Positions 52,934 to 63,439 of a DNA stretch of 64,000 nt are shown one piece after another; the stretch's first letter is position 1; each line of letters starts with the position of its first letter. Made by a program: the position numbers and the translations under genes. The notes under the pieces were generated by a model that saw only the letters and a program-made list of their open reading frames with translations, made no database searches and was not told the DNA's origin. Source of the DNA: Emiliania huxleyi CCMP1516 (lineage: Eukaryota; Haptophyta; Isochrysidales; Noelaerhabdaceae); NCBI RefSeq assembly GCF_000372725.1, contig NW_005200982.1, positions 310,001 through 374,000 on the forward strand, written 5' to 3'.

Positions 52934-54141
52934 TCAGCTCCTCAGCGGCTTGAGGCCGAGCTGCTCCCGCATCGCGTTTGTCTCGTCCACCGACATGCTC
53001 TCCTCGCCCATCCGCTTCCGCTCCGCCGGCGCCGCGCCTCCACCCGCCGGCTCGGCCGGCGCCTCAGCCTGCGGCGCCTGCTTGAAGAGCCCCGCGCCGC
53101 GCTCCTTCTTGCGCTTCTTCTTGCGCTCGCCGCCGCCACCGCTCATCATCCTGTCGAAGGCTGCCGCGCTGCCGCCGCCGCCGCCCTCCACCGCGTCCGC
53201 GCCGCCCCCCCTGCGCGGTGGCGGCGGCGGCGGCGGCGCAAAGTGCTCGCGGCCCGAGCGTTTGTCTGCGTCGCGGTCCCTGCGTCCCGCAGCCTCGTCC
53301 GCGTCGCGCTGCCGCTTGCGCTCCTCCCACTCCGCCTTCTTCCGCGCCTGAGGGGGAGGTGGAGCGCGGTTGCGCGTGTGCGTGCGTGCGCGTGCGTGCG
53401 TGCGTGCGTGCGCGTGCGTGCGTGCGCGTGCGTGCGTGCGCGTGCGTGCGCGCGCGCCTCGAGCGCCAGCTCCGCCTGCGCGCCCGCCTTACGCCGGGAC
53501 AGCACCTCCTCGATGTGCGATCGCCGCTTGGCGTTGGCGGCGCGCTCCTTGTCCCCGAGCAGCGAGGCGCGGACGGCCGCCTCCTCACGCTCCCCCGCGG
53601 TCGTCGCCGTGCCGCGCGCCTCCGCGAAGCGCTGCTCCTTCTCCGCCGCGTGCGCCTTGAGCTCCGCGTTCCGCTCCACGATCTCGCGCTTCCGCTGCTC
53701 CAGCTCCTTTTCGCTCAGCTTGCGCGCGACGTGGTCGGGGATCGCGTCCGGGTCCTTGGCCTGCTCCTCGCGGAAGTCGCGGCAGTGGTCGCACCGCACC
53801 GTGCGGCCGAGCAGCTTGGCGCCGTTGAAGTTGTCAACCGCAAGCACCGTCGAGCGCTGGTCCTCGTAGCAGATGAAGGCGAAGCCCTTGGGCTTGCCGG
53901 TCCCCTTGTCGCGGGGCATGTTGACGTCGACGATGTCGCCCCACTGCGCCATCACCGTCGCCACGTCGCCCTCGGAGAGCTCGTACGGCAGCCCGCCGAC
54001 GTAGACGTACGCCGAGTCCGAGTACGTCGCGTGCCACGACTTGGAGACGTCCCAGCTGCCGGCGTCGCCGCGCGTGTTGCTCGCGAGCTGCGTCTCGACC
54101 TCGCGCCGGTTGATGCGCTCCACCTCCTTGACGCGGTTCAT
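52934..54141 (-). CDS. RBMX2: RNA-binding motif protein X-linked 2 homologue (Ist3/Snu17)
   Basis: Two exons, 54141-53458 and 53347-52934, giving 365 residues; the 110-bp intron has a GC donor. The N-terminus MNRVKEVERINRREVE and HATYSDSAYVYVGGLPYELS are characteristic of RBMX2/Ist3. The RRM spans about residues 40-120: RNP2 YVYVGGLP and RNP1 GKPKGFAFICYE, ending NFNGAKLLGRTVRCDHCRDF. A charged coiled-coil-like part follows, then an Arg/Glu/Asp-rich region and a tail KKKRKKERGAGLF. In yeast and humans this protein belongs to the RES complex on the U2 snRNP and is needed for pre-mRNA retention and splicing. The intron is largely (CGTGCG)n simple repeat. A further ATG upstream in the same frame is unlikely to be used. 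Confidence 0.9.
53370..53457. repeat. (CGTGCGTG)n simple repeat inside the RBMX2 intron
   Basis: CGTGCG and TGCG units fill most of the single intron, which is 110 bp long. Translated in the exon frame it would give a run of His/Ala/Arg, so gene finders may treat it as coding. Confidence 0.85.
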
Positions 54142-55046
54142 GGCGTCGAGGCGGGCAAGAGGCGGAGTCCGAAAGAATTTTACGCAGGAAAGTCGGCGCG
54201 CGTGTGGCAGAAGAGAACGACGCGACAGAGGAGGAAGTGACAAGGGAGAGAACGACGAGAGTGGGACAGCCGCGAGGTGGCATGAAGGTTGCAGCGAGAA
54301 GCGGCGAGAGACTGCGAAAAGAGATACGAGGAGGCAGACCCCCCAGGGTGGGCGACGGCTAGCGCATCACACCCTCCTCTCCTTAAAATCCCTGTGTGGT
54401 GGCGGCGTGCCGTCCTCCCATCCCTCCCTTGGGTTGTGTGTTTTCTTTCTTTCTTTCTGGGGATTTTTGTATAGCAGCTGCTGCCTCCACCACTGCGGGA
54501 CGCGGCCACGATGGGTGTGCAGACCCCAGTTCCGGCGGACGCAGCGAGCGTCGGGACTCCATCCCAGCAGTACGCCTGCATATGCGGAGAAACCTTCCCC
54601 ACCCGCCTCCGGCGCGACATCCACGTCCGTGCGGCGAGGGTAGGAGAGGCGCACGACATATCCCGCCGGAGGCGAGACAGACCACGCCTGGCATAGGCTG
54701 GCGAGGTACTTCCAGCCTGCTGTGGGAACAGCTGACGCAGTCTCGCCGAGGCTCGCCCCAGTCGCCCCCCCGGGCAAGGGGGGACCCGTGAGGCGTGGGA
54801 GTGCCCGCCAGGGTATAGGAGCTTTCACAACCCCCTTGGTCGAGGACAGGCGCGCCTCCTCCTCCGCGATGCTTGGCAGCGTGGCGGCATGACGCTGCGG
54901 CTTGTAGGAATCCTACGGTTCACAGCCTTGTTATTGAGAAGAAAATACCTCCTATGGCGCTGTGCGCTGGTCTGTGAGAGGTTGAGGTGCGAGCCCTGGC
55001 AAGGCCCTGTTCACAACCCAAGACGCCGCTCTGGGTTGCAGTGATC
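54142..55046. other. Divergent region with dispersed repeats
   Basis: Between RBMX2 (-) and the RRM gene (+). At 54690-54810 lies a repeat whose reverse complement is at 63078-63175 (GGGGGACCCGTGAGGCGTGG against GACTCCCACGCCTCCC). At 54905-55000 a repeat also seen at 22695-22880 lies directly upstream of the RRM gene. A (TTTC)n run is at 54442-54457. Confidence 0.55.
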
Positions 55047-57078
55047 ATGGCGGACGACGACGACAACACGCTGCTCTACGGCGACATGCCGCCCTCGGTC
55101 CTCCTCCAGTCCTCTGGCCAGGACGTCGTCGACGACATGGCCGCCGCGCCCGAGCCCGCGCAGGCGGAGGGGGCCGCCGCAGTGCAGCCTGCGCAGGAGG
55201 CCGCCGCAGCGCCAGAGTCTGGCGCAGACGCAGGCGCGCCGGGGCCGACTGCCGCGCACGAGAGCCAGTCAGCGGCACCGGCGATGTGCAACCTCGAGCC
55301 GCCGCCGGCCATGTGCGGCGGTGGCGGCGACGCCCTCTTCTCTGCGTGCGGCGGCGGCGGCGGCGGCAGCCTCGCGTGCGGCGGAGAGGGCGGCGGGTGC
55401 TTTGGCGGCGCGGAGGGCGGCGGCGGCGGATGCGCTGGCGGCGGCGGCGGCGGATGCCCTGGCGGCGGCGGCGGCTTTGGCGGCGGCAACGACGGCGCGG
55501 CGGACGTCGGCGTCGCCAACCCGCAGAAGCTCTTCCTGGGCGGGCTGCCGTGGGAGACGGGCGAGGAGGTCATCACCAACTACTTTGGGCAGTTCGGGCA
55601 GGTGCTCGACTGCATGGTCCTGCGCGACAACTCGACGGGCAAGTCGCGCGGCTTCGGCTTCGTCACCATGGCCACCGCCGACGTCGCCGCCAAGCTGCTC
55701 GAGATGAACCACGAGCTCGACGGCCGCACGCTCACCGTCCGCCGCGCGACGGCAAAGAACGCTCAGCCGCCGCAGGCGCAGCAGGCGCAGGGCCAAGGCT
55801 GCTGCGCCAGCGGCGGCGCGGGCGTGGGCGGCGTTGGCGGTGGCCAGTGCGCCTCGCCCGCGGGGCAGCACGCCAACGACGGCACCGAGAAGAAGATCTT
55901 CCTGGGCGGGCTCGATCGCTCCGTCTCGGAGATGATGATCCGCGCCGCGTGCGAGCAGCACGGGGTGGTGACGGACGTGCAGATGATGGCCAACACCGGC
56001 AACCCCAACGGCCGTGGCTTTGGCTTCGTCACCTTCACCGAGGCGGAGCCCGCGCAGCAGCTCATCGCCGCGGGCTCGCTCGACGTGGGCGGCCGCTCCG
56101 TCAACGTGTCCCGCGCGCAGCCAAAGGGCGGGCGCAACCGCGGCGCAGGCGGCGCGGGATGCCGCGGCGGCGGCGGCGGCGGCGGGTACGGCTGCGGCGG
56201 GTGCGCCGCCTCGTCGGTTGCGCGCACCAAAGGTGGCGGGCGCGCAGCGCTGACCCCTGCCCCCCCTGCCAGGTGCGGCGGCTTTGGCTGCGGCGGGATG
56301 ATGATGAACAACGGCATGGGCTGCTTCGGGGCCGGAGGAAGCTGCCGCGGCATGCCGCCCATGAACGGCATGGCCGGGATGGGCGGTTGCGGCGGGATGG
56401 GCAACGCCATGGGCGGCATGGGTTGCGGCGGGATGGGCGGCTGCGGCGCGTCCACCCTCGCACACACGCACGCTTCTGCGCCCGTCTCGGTCTCACGAGC
56501 CCACCTGTTGTCGTCCAGGCGGGATGGGCTTGCCCATGGGCGGCATGGGCTGCGGCGGCATGGGCGGCTGCGGCGCCTCCAACCTCGCACGCACGCGCTC
56601 TTGTGCTCGGTTCGGCTCTCACGAGCCCGCCGTTCCCCTCAGGTGGCGGCATGAACGCGATGGCCGGCATGGGCGGCATGGGCGGCTGCGGCGCGATGGC
56701 CGGCGGCATGAACATGCTGAACGGCATGGGCGGCATGGGCGCTTGCAACATGGGCGGCAGCGCGAGCGGTGCTGACTCCGCCCCAATCGCCTTGCTTTGC
56801 GACTCACGTCCCGTCCCACGCATGCAGGCGGGATGGGCGGCTGCGGCGGGATGGGCGGCTGCGGTGGGATGGGCGGCTGCGGTGGGATGGGCGGGTTGGG
56901 CGGGATGGGCGCCTGCGGCGGCGGCATGAACATGATGAACGGCGGCTGCGGCGGCATGAACATGATGAACGCCGGCTGCGGCGGCAACGGTGGCGGCGGT
57001 TGCGGCGGCGGCGGTTGCGGTGGCGGCGGCGGACCAGACCGGACGCAGAGGACAAACTACCGCCAGGCACCGTACTGA
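55047..57078 (+). CDS. hnRNP/Musashi-like protein with two RRMs and a Gly/Met-rich tail
   Basis: Five exons: 55047-56200, 56273-56445, 56519-56572, 56643-56756 and 56828-57078, giving about 581 residues. After an acidic/Ala-rich N-terminus and a Gly/Cys run come two tandem RRMs. RRM1 spans about 155-235: KLFLGGLPWE, GKSRGFGFVTM. RRM2 spans about 285-360: KIFLGGLDRS, NGRGFGFVTF. The tail is made of GGMGG, GCGGM and MNMMNG repeats, with MGGCG modules on separate exons. Intron 1 has a GT donor; introns 2-4 have GC donors in phase 1. The architecture is that of hnRNP A/B or Musashi/DAZAP1 RNA-binding proteins, working in mRNA splicing, export or translation. The Gly/Met-rich tail is likely disordered and prone to phase separation (inference). 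Confidence 0.88.
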
Positions 57079-58709
57079 GGGCAGGTCGAGCGCATGTTGA
57101 CTGTCGTTGGCACAGGTCGTTCGTCGTACTTCGTCCCGTCTACTTCGTCGTTGATGCGGAGAGGTCTACCTCGTCGCGTGGCGTGCCATGGTGCCCTTGT
57201 ACGAGTGGCAGTGCTTGGTTGTCACGTTGGGGAGCTCTTTGGCTGAGGTCTTGGTTTTTGGGGAGGGGGGGGGGGGGGGTGCAGGGTCGTAGGCTTGGAT
57301 AGCTCCCGCGCCGCTGCCGTGCCGTTGCTTTTGTGGCTAGGCGCACGCTCCTGTCGTTGCTGCCGGACTCGGGCAGCGGTCGAATCTCTGATCCGCGCCG
57401 GCGGCCGCTCGTAGGTCCGGGGTGGTGAAGGCCGCGGCGCGGCGCACGGCAGTTCACCTCGCAGCACGCGCGACTGGTCTGTGTCGGCGGCGGCGCGGGG
57501 GCTTTGCTGGGAGATCGGGCGCACATGTAATCGTCGGCCACGCGTCATATTTCGCCACAGACACCGTTGCTAGAGCTACGGGAACACACGGAGACGACCG
57601 AGCTTTCTGTGGTATCGCGAGAGCGCGAGAGAGCCTATCAGCTATCTCTGACACTAGAGTCACTGGTATGCGACGAAGGCACATCTCTGTAAACAACGAC
57701 CGCGGACCGGGCCGATTCGAGGATAAATCATCCTTTGGAGCTACATGAGAGGTTGAGACTGGTCAGCCTTAAAAGCGACTTGAACAGTTTTTTTGTCAGA
57801 GTCTCCAAGATATTGGACTTTCTATTCAGCCACGATTTTACAACTTTGGGGGCAAAATCGGTCGGCTCTCTGGCGACAATTCCTAGCCCACGAACTGCTG
57901 GGGGGTGCCCACCACATGCTAGGGGGGGGGTCCCGACCCCCCCCCAGAGGCTTCACCACATGCTAGGGGGGGGGGGGGCGTGCAGAAAAACGCGCCCCCC
58001 TCCCTGGAACCGATGTGCGCCTGCTCCCGCCGTCTCGGGCGCCTAAATCGCCGCCGTCCCCATCATGGGGCCTCGCTGCCCAAACCGGGCTGTTGCATCT
58101 GAATTAACTCTTCCAACCCACCCCCCTGGGTTCTATTCCGACGGGGCCCGGGGGCTCCCCCGTCCCCCGATGTTTTTGCTGCCCCCTGGGGGAGTTTTGC
58201 AGCGGGGGCCCTCGCCTCGCCCCCCCGGTTTTGCTGCCGCTGCATCGCTGCCGGCTCGTAATGTTTGTTTACGGTCATGGGGGGCTTCCATCGCTGTTTT
58301 TTTTTTTTCCGGGGGTAAGCTCCAACCTCCAACCTGCGGTGTGGGGAGGTGGCCCCCGGGGTTCCCCCCCCCCCCCCCCCCCCTTCTTCCCCGGCACTGA
58401 CTCCGCTGAAGCCTGAACACTGCACACATCTCACATTGTGCTGCGAAGGTGTGCGAGATTCTCGCCATGTCCCTGGTGCGATTCTCGCCATGTCCCCTGA
58501 GGAGGAGCCAGGTGCGTGTGTCTAATCGTAGTGGGGGCCCTAGACCCCCTCTGTTTTCTGTTTTTCAAAACGCCCGCCCGCCCGCCACCCCGAGGCGGCT
58601 CGGCCCGAGGACCGCCGGCGGCCCCCCACTCACCGAGAGATCAAAAACGCTCGGCCCCGGGACCGCACATAAGCCTGGACCGACATGTGACAACAGATAC
58701 CCAAGGGTC
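57079..58709. other. Convergent intergenic region with homopolymer runs
   Basis: Contains poly-G/poly-C runs at 57259-57280, 57920-57980 and 58367-58383, and a T run near 58298. A CCACCACATGCTAGGGGGG sequence occurs twice near 57907 and 57951. No gene is supported. Confidence 0.5.
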
Positions 58710-59214
58710 CTAGCCGCGCTTCTTGCCGCCGCCCTTGTTCCTCCGCCCCCCAGCGACGAGGCGCGCCGCCGTCTCTGCCGAGGCGCGCTTGTTCTTGCGG
58801 CCGAGCATCCGCGGGTTGAGCGGCAAGTACGCGTGCGGCTGCAGCGCGCCCGGCTTGGTCACGTCGCCCTTCGCGCCCTTGCGGCCAGCGTACTGGTCCC
58901 CAAAGTTGGCGCCAAAGGTGGCGCGCCCCTTGCCGGCGCCCCGCTGCTTGCGCTGACTCAGCGAGTAGCGCGACCGCGCGCCGCCCGCGGCCGCGCCGTC
59001 ACCCGCGCCCTCCTCCATTTCGGCTCGGCTCGCGGGTGCCACCTGCTGCCGCACCGAGCCCGTCTGCTTCCGCTTCGCAACCTTGCCCAAACGCACAATC
59101 TCGTCCTCAGGGTCCACCTCCATCTCGTCCTCCTCTGCGGCCCCAACGGGCGTCCCCCCTCCCCCGGCGACGCGGATCTTGCCGTCCTCAAACGAGACGC
59201 CGTCGTCCGTGCCA

Positions 59215-59246
<32 letters not shown>

Positions 59247-62200
59247 CGGGGCGGCGGCGGACTGCTCGCCGACCGGCTCGCGCCGCCGCTTGCGCTTGCG
59301 CTCGGCAGCGCCCGCCAGCGGCGCCGTCAGTAAGTCGACGGACGCCGCGCTCTCGGACTGGTCCGCAAACGTCTCGCGCAAACCGCCTGCGGCCGCGCCG
59401 CGGCCGTGGCCGTGGCCGCCCTCCTCCTCCTCCTGGTCGCCGTCCTCGAGGAGAGCCTCGTACTCGGCGTGGCGGCTGCGTGCGCCGCCACCGTCGAGAT
59501 CGGCCGCCTCGGCCGCCTCGCGCTCCGCCTTGGCGGCGAGGCGCGCGTCAGTGTGCCGCCTCGCGCGCTCCTTTTGCTTGCGCATGTGCGTGAGCAACCG
59601 CTGGTGCTCCTCGGGCGTCACCTCGGTCATCACCTCGAGGCCGAAGCGCTTGACGAGCCGCTCCATCAGGTAGCGCACCTGGTACTTGAGGTGCGCATGC
59701 TTGTTGGAGCACCAGCCGAGCAGCGGCGGCACCAGCCGCGGCAGCAACGGCTGGACCGCTTCGCGCGGCAGCGCCGACAGCTGAACCTTGACCAGGACCA
59801 CCGCGGCTCGCACCACCTCCTGCTCGCGGTGGCGGAGGAGCGGCAGCACCGCCTCGAAGAGGCGCAGCGCGACGGGCGCGAAGCGCGGCGAGGCGCGGTA
59901 CTCGTACACGAGGCGCGACAGGGCGAGCAGCGACGCGGCCACCATGTGCGGCGTCTTGCCCGCGAGGCCGGCGCACACCGCCACCACCACCCCCTGCAGC
60001 GCCTCCTCCCTCCCAGCATCGCTCGGCCCGCCCGCCGCCTCGGCGCGCTCGGCGACGAGCAGCAGCGCGTCGAAGGCGGCGGCGCGCGACTTGACATTCG
60101 ACTCCTTGGTTGCCAGCACCACCTCGCCCAGCATCGCCGGCATCGCGCTGCGCAGCTGCTCCGCAGACAGCCGGCTCACAAGCGCCTGGAGGCAGACGAG
60201 CCTCCGCCGCTTGCACGCGGTGTGGCACGTGGGCAGCGCCTCGTCAAAGGCGGCCGTGACGTCCGCCAGCCGCTCGGTGAGGAAGGACGGGTGGTGCTCG
60301 GCCAGCGTGCCGAGCGCCTTGTAGGCCTTCTTTTGCAGCAGCGGGCTGTTGTGCGACAGCAGCGGCCGCACCGCCCGCCAGAGGAGGGGCGCGTGCTCCG
60401 TGGGGGAGAGGGCGGGCGCGAGCGCGAGCAGCAGGTCGAGGAGCGAGCCCTGCTGCTCGAGCGAATCGGCCGCGGAGCCCGCGGCCGCCGTCTCGAGCAG
60501 CTTGCGCAGCACGTCGCGGAAAAAGTCGGAGAGGAGCGCCGGCGGCGCCGCGTGCGCGTACGCGCCGATCGCCTCGCAGATGGGCTCGCGCTTCTCCGCG
60601 GGCTCCGCCTGGTGCAGGTTGAAGAGCAGCGGCAGAAAATTCTTGGCGTACTTGCCGACGGCCTCGAGCGCCGCCGCGGCTGCCGCAGTTGGCCGCACCT
60701 TGACGCCGCCGCCGCCGCCGGCCGGCACGACCTCGCGCAGCGACCGCTGGTGCTGCACCATCGCCGAGAGCCCCTGGAGGACGGGCGGGCGCAGCTCGGG
60801 CCGCTCGTTGAGCACGGTGCCGAGCGTCTTGGCGAGCGCGGGGAAGGAGGACGCCACGTCGTCGGCACTCGCGCAGAAGCCGGGGAGCAGCGCCCAGACT
60901 TGCTCGTGCAGGTTGTGCAGGTTCTTCTGCTCGACCGTCCGCCCGTCGGCGCCGAGCGCCGCGGCGCGCTCGAGCAGCCACGCCTGGAGCGGGACGAAGT
61001 ACGCCGCGAAGAAGTCGAGCGTCGCGCGAGCCACGTGGCCTCGCAGCACGGAGAGCAGCCACGAGGAGTCCTCGCCGCCGTCGCTCGTCGATACCTTGAT
61101 CGGCAGCCGCTCGACAAAGGCGCGCGGCCCAACGGCGCGCGCCGCGAGCCCGAGTGAAGCCATCAGCGAGCCGCGCGCCTCGCCGAGCCGCTGGTCGTCG
61201 TACAGGTCGCGCATGCCCGTCAGCAGCGACTCGCAACCAGGGAGCGACGTCGGCCCGGCCGCCGCAAACAGCTCGCCGCAAGCCTCGAGCACCGTGCGCC
61301 AGAGGGGCAAGTAGCGCGGCGCCAGCGCGTCGCGCAGCGCGCCGCCGAGGGCGGCGGCGGTGGCGGCGGACTCCTGCCCGCCTTGCTGCAGCGCACCGCG
61401 CACCAGCACCGACAGAGCACACGGGTCGAGCGCATCGCCGCCCGCACCCCCGCCGCCGCCGCCGCCGCCACCGCCGCCGCCCTCTCCGTCTCCACCTTCC
61501 CTGCCGCCGCCCTTGCCGCCCTTGCCGCCGCCGCCCCTGCCGCCAACGCCCTTGCCGCCGCCCTTGCCGCCGCCCTTGCCGCCGCCCTTGCCGCCGCCCT
61601 TGCCCTCTCCGCGCCCCTTTGCTCCGCCCGCCGCTGGCGCCGAGAGTTCAGCGCGCAAGAGCGCCTCAGCGAGGGCGAGGGCGAGCGGCGCGAGGCGCGG
61701 CACCGCCGCCGCCAGTTCGGCCTCCGCGAGCGAGACGGCGGCGGCGAGAGCGGCGGACAGGGCGGGCGCCTCCAGCGCCGCCGCGGCCGCCGCGGCCTTG
61801 CCGGACTGAGCCGCCGCGGGTGCCGAAGCCACTGTGTGGAGCAGCGAATCGATGACGGCGGCAAGGACCGGCGGCGGCAACGCGCGGCCGTCGCCGTCGC
61901 CCTCCGCTGCGGCCTTGAGAAGGGCGACGGCGGAGCGCGAGAGCAAGGGGTGGCCCAGCTTGGGGAGGGCGAGGACGGAGGCCGCGAGCGTGGCGGTGTC
62001 GGCGGCGGCGAGGTGGCGCGCCGCGGTGTGCAGAAAGTGCAGGAGGTGCAGCACCGGCTGGACCTGCGGCAGAGGGACGGCGATGGGGCGCGGGCAGAGC
62101 AGCTCGGGGCGAGGCGGCTCCTGCCAGAGGAGGTGGAGCGGCGGGCCGCGGCGCGGGGCGCGCGCGCCTCTTGCAGCGACGGCGCCGCCATCCGCTCGCT

Positions 62201-62866
62201 CGCAAACGCAGCTGCGGCCCGCGAGAGAGTGGACCGCCGCGCGTGCGCGCCGCCGGCCGCGTCGTCCTCCTCCTCGGCAGCGGCGGCAGCCTCCTCGAGC
62301 ACCTCAGCGCACGCGGCCTGCCCGCGCTGGCGCACCTTGGGGTGCGAGTGCGCCGTGAACGCGAGCAGCCACCGCCAGAGCTTGGCCGCGTCGGGCGCGC
62401 GGGGCGGCAGCGCGAGGAGGAGGCGCCGGACGCAGAGCAGCGCCGGACGTAGGACGGCGGGCGTGTCCACATTGGCGTTGGAGACGCCCACCACGATCTG
62501 GCCCATCCGCGCGCCCTTGGACGCGAGCAGCGCCGGGGGGACCGCGGCCAGCGTCCGCTCGAGCAGAGTGAGGATGGCGCCGGCGGCGGGCGACTGCGCT
62601 GGCGCCGCCTCGAGCGACATCATGAGCACGCCCATGTAGGCAACCTGGAGCAAGGCAGGCGGACGGCTGGCTGCGGTGCAGGGTGCGGTGCGAGCTGGGC
62701 GGCGGCATGAGGGGCGACGGGCGACCGGTGACGGCCCGAGCTGCTGAGAGGCGAGCGTCTCGTTGACGGCAGCGAGCACCGCATTCTCCTGCACGAATTT
62801 CACGCCCCCGCCCGAGTGGGCGGTGATGTCGTCGAAGAGGCTACTGCCACTGCCAGCGGCCATCAT
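58710..62866 (-). CDS. RRP12: RRP12-like ribosome-biogenesis HEAT-repeat protein
   Basis: Three exons: 62866 to about 62753, 62644-62168 and 62063-58710, giving about 1314 residues, close to the animal RRP12 length. The second intron (104 bp) has a GC donor; the first is less certain. It is built of HEAT-like helices, including NVDTPAVLRPALLCVRRLLL, KLWRWLLAFTAHSHPKVRQR and QPVLHLLHFLHTAARH. The NUC173 region lies around VERLPIKVSTSDGGEDSSWL. The C-terminus ends HAYLPLNPRMLGRKNKRASA and a Lys/Gly tail, as in RRP12. The yeast protein works in the nucleolus in export of both ribosomal subunits. A Gly/Lys-rich insertion (KGGGKGGGKGGG type, about residues 345-400) is unusual and encoded by GCCGCCCTT repeats. 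Confidence 0.88.
61440..61625. repeat. In-frame triplet repeats coding the Gly/Lys insertion in RRP12
   Basis: Repeated GCCGCC and GCCGCCCTTGCC units on the plus strand give GGC/AAG codons on the coding strand, without breaking the frame. Confidence 0.85.
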
Positions 62867-63439
62867 TCTCCGCAGGCGATCAGCGAGACCAGCGAGACGA
62901 CGCGCGCTCCGGGCTCGTTGTCCACGTCGCAATGCCCGGCCCGGGCCGGCAATGCGCGAGAAAAACGGGCAGTATTTCGGTGTTATTATCCCCCCAAAAC
63001 ACGCAGCGCGCCCAGGGGCGCCGCAGGCGCCCCAAGCAGGCGGCGGACAGCAGGTGCGCGAAAAAAACCGTGTGCGAGGGACTCCCACGCCTCCCGGGGT
63101 CCCCCCTTGCCGGGGGCGAGCCTTGGCGAGCAGCGTTCAGCTGTTCCCACAGCAGGCTGGAAGTACCCCGCCAGCTTGCCTCCCGTCCTCCCCTCCCTCT
63201 TTTGGTTGTCTGTTTCCTTTTCTTTATTTCTTTTGCTGTGATGGTGCTAGCACGCGCCAGTCCGCACCTGTGTCGAGCCTGTCTGCTGTGAGAGAGAGTT
63301 GTTTTTGTTAAATTCTTTTTCAAGTTTGTGCGCCGCTGGGGTGCACTTCTAATTCCTATCCGAGATCGTGTCTTGCTTTGATGCTTTCAAGAAAGACAGA
63401 AAACGGACAGGGTACGCGGCCACTTGAGGCACACTGGCC
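62867..63439. other. Intergenic region with dispersed repeats
   Basis: Carries the inverted partner of the 54690-54810 repeat (63078-63175) and a SINE-like repeat B copy (63245-63320, GCTAGCACGCGCCAGTCCGC onward). No gene is supported. Confidence 0.55.
63245..63320 (+). repeat. SINE-like repeat B copy
   Basis: Core GCTAGCACGCGCCAGTCCGC, then ACCTGTGTCGAGCCTGTCTG and CTGTGAGAGAGAGTTG, then T-rich. Other copies: 7648-7700, 23070-23120, part at 23608-23665, 25862-25935 on plus; 11130-11190 on minus. Confidence 0.8.

Noticed and set aside
55269..56471. Minus-strand Ala/His-rich frame of 400 codons
   Set aside because: Antisense of the two-RRM gene; the RRM motifs are on the plus strand.
59406..61157. 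Plus-strand open frame of 583 codons
   Set aside because: It lies antisense to RRP12, is Arg/His/Leu-rich from the mirrored codons, and shows no family features; it is a shadow of the GC-rich third positions.
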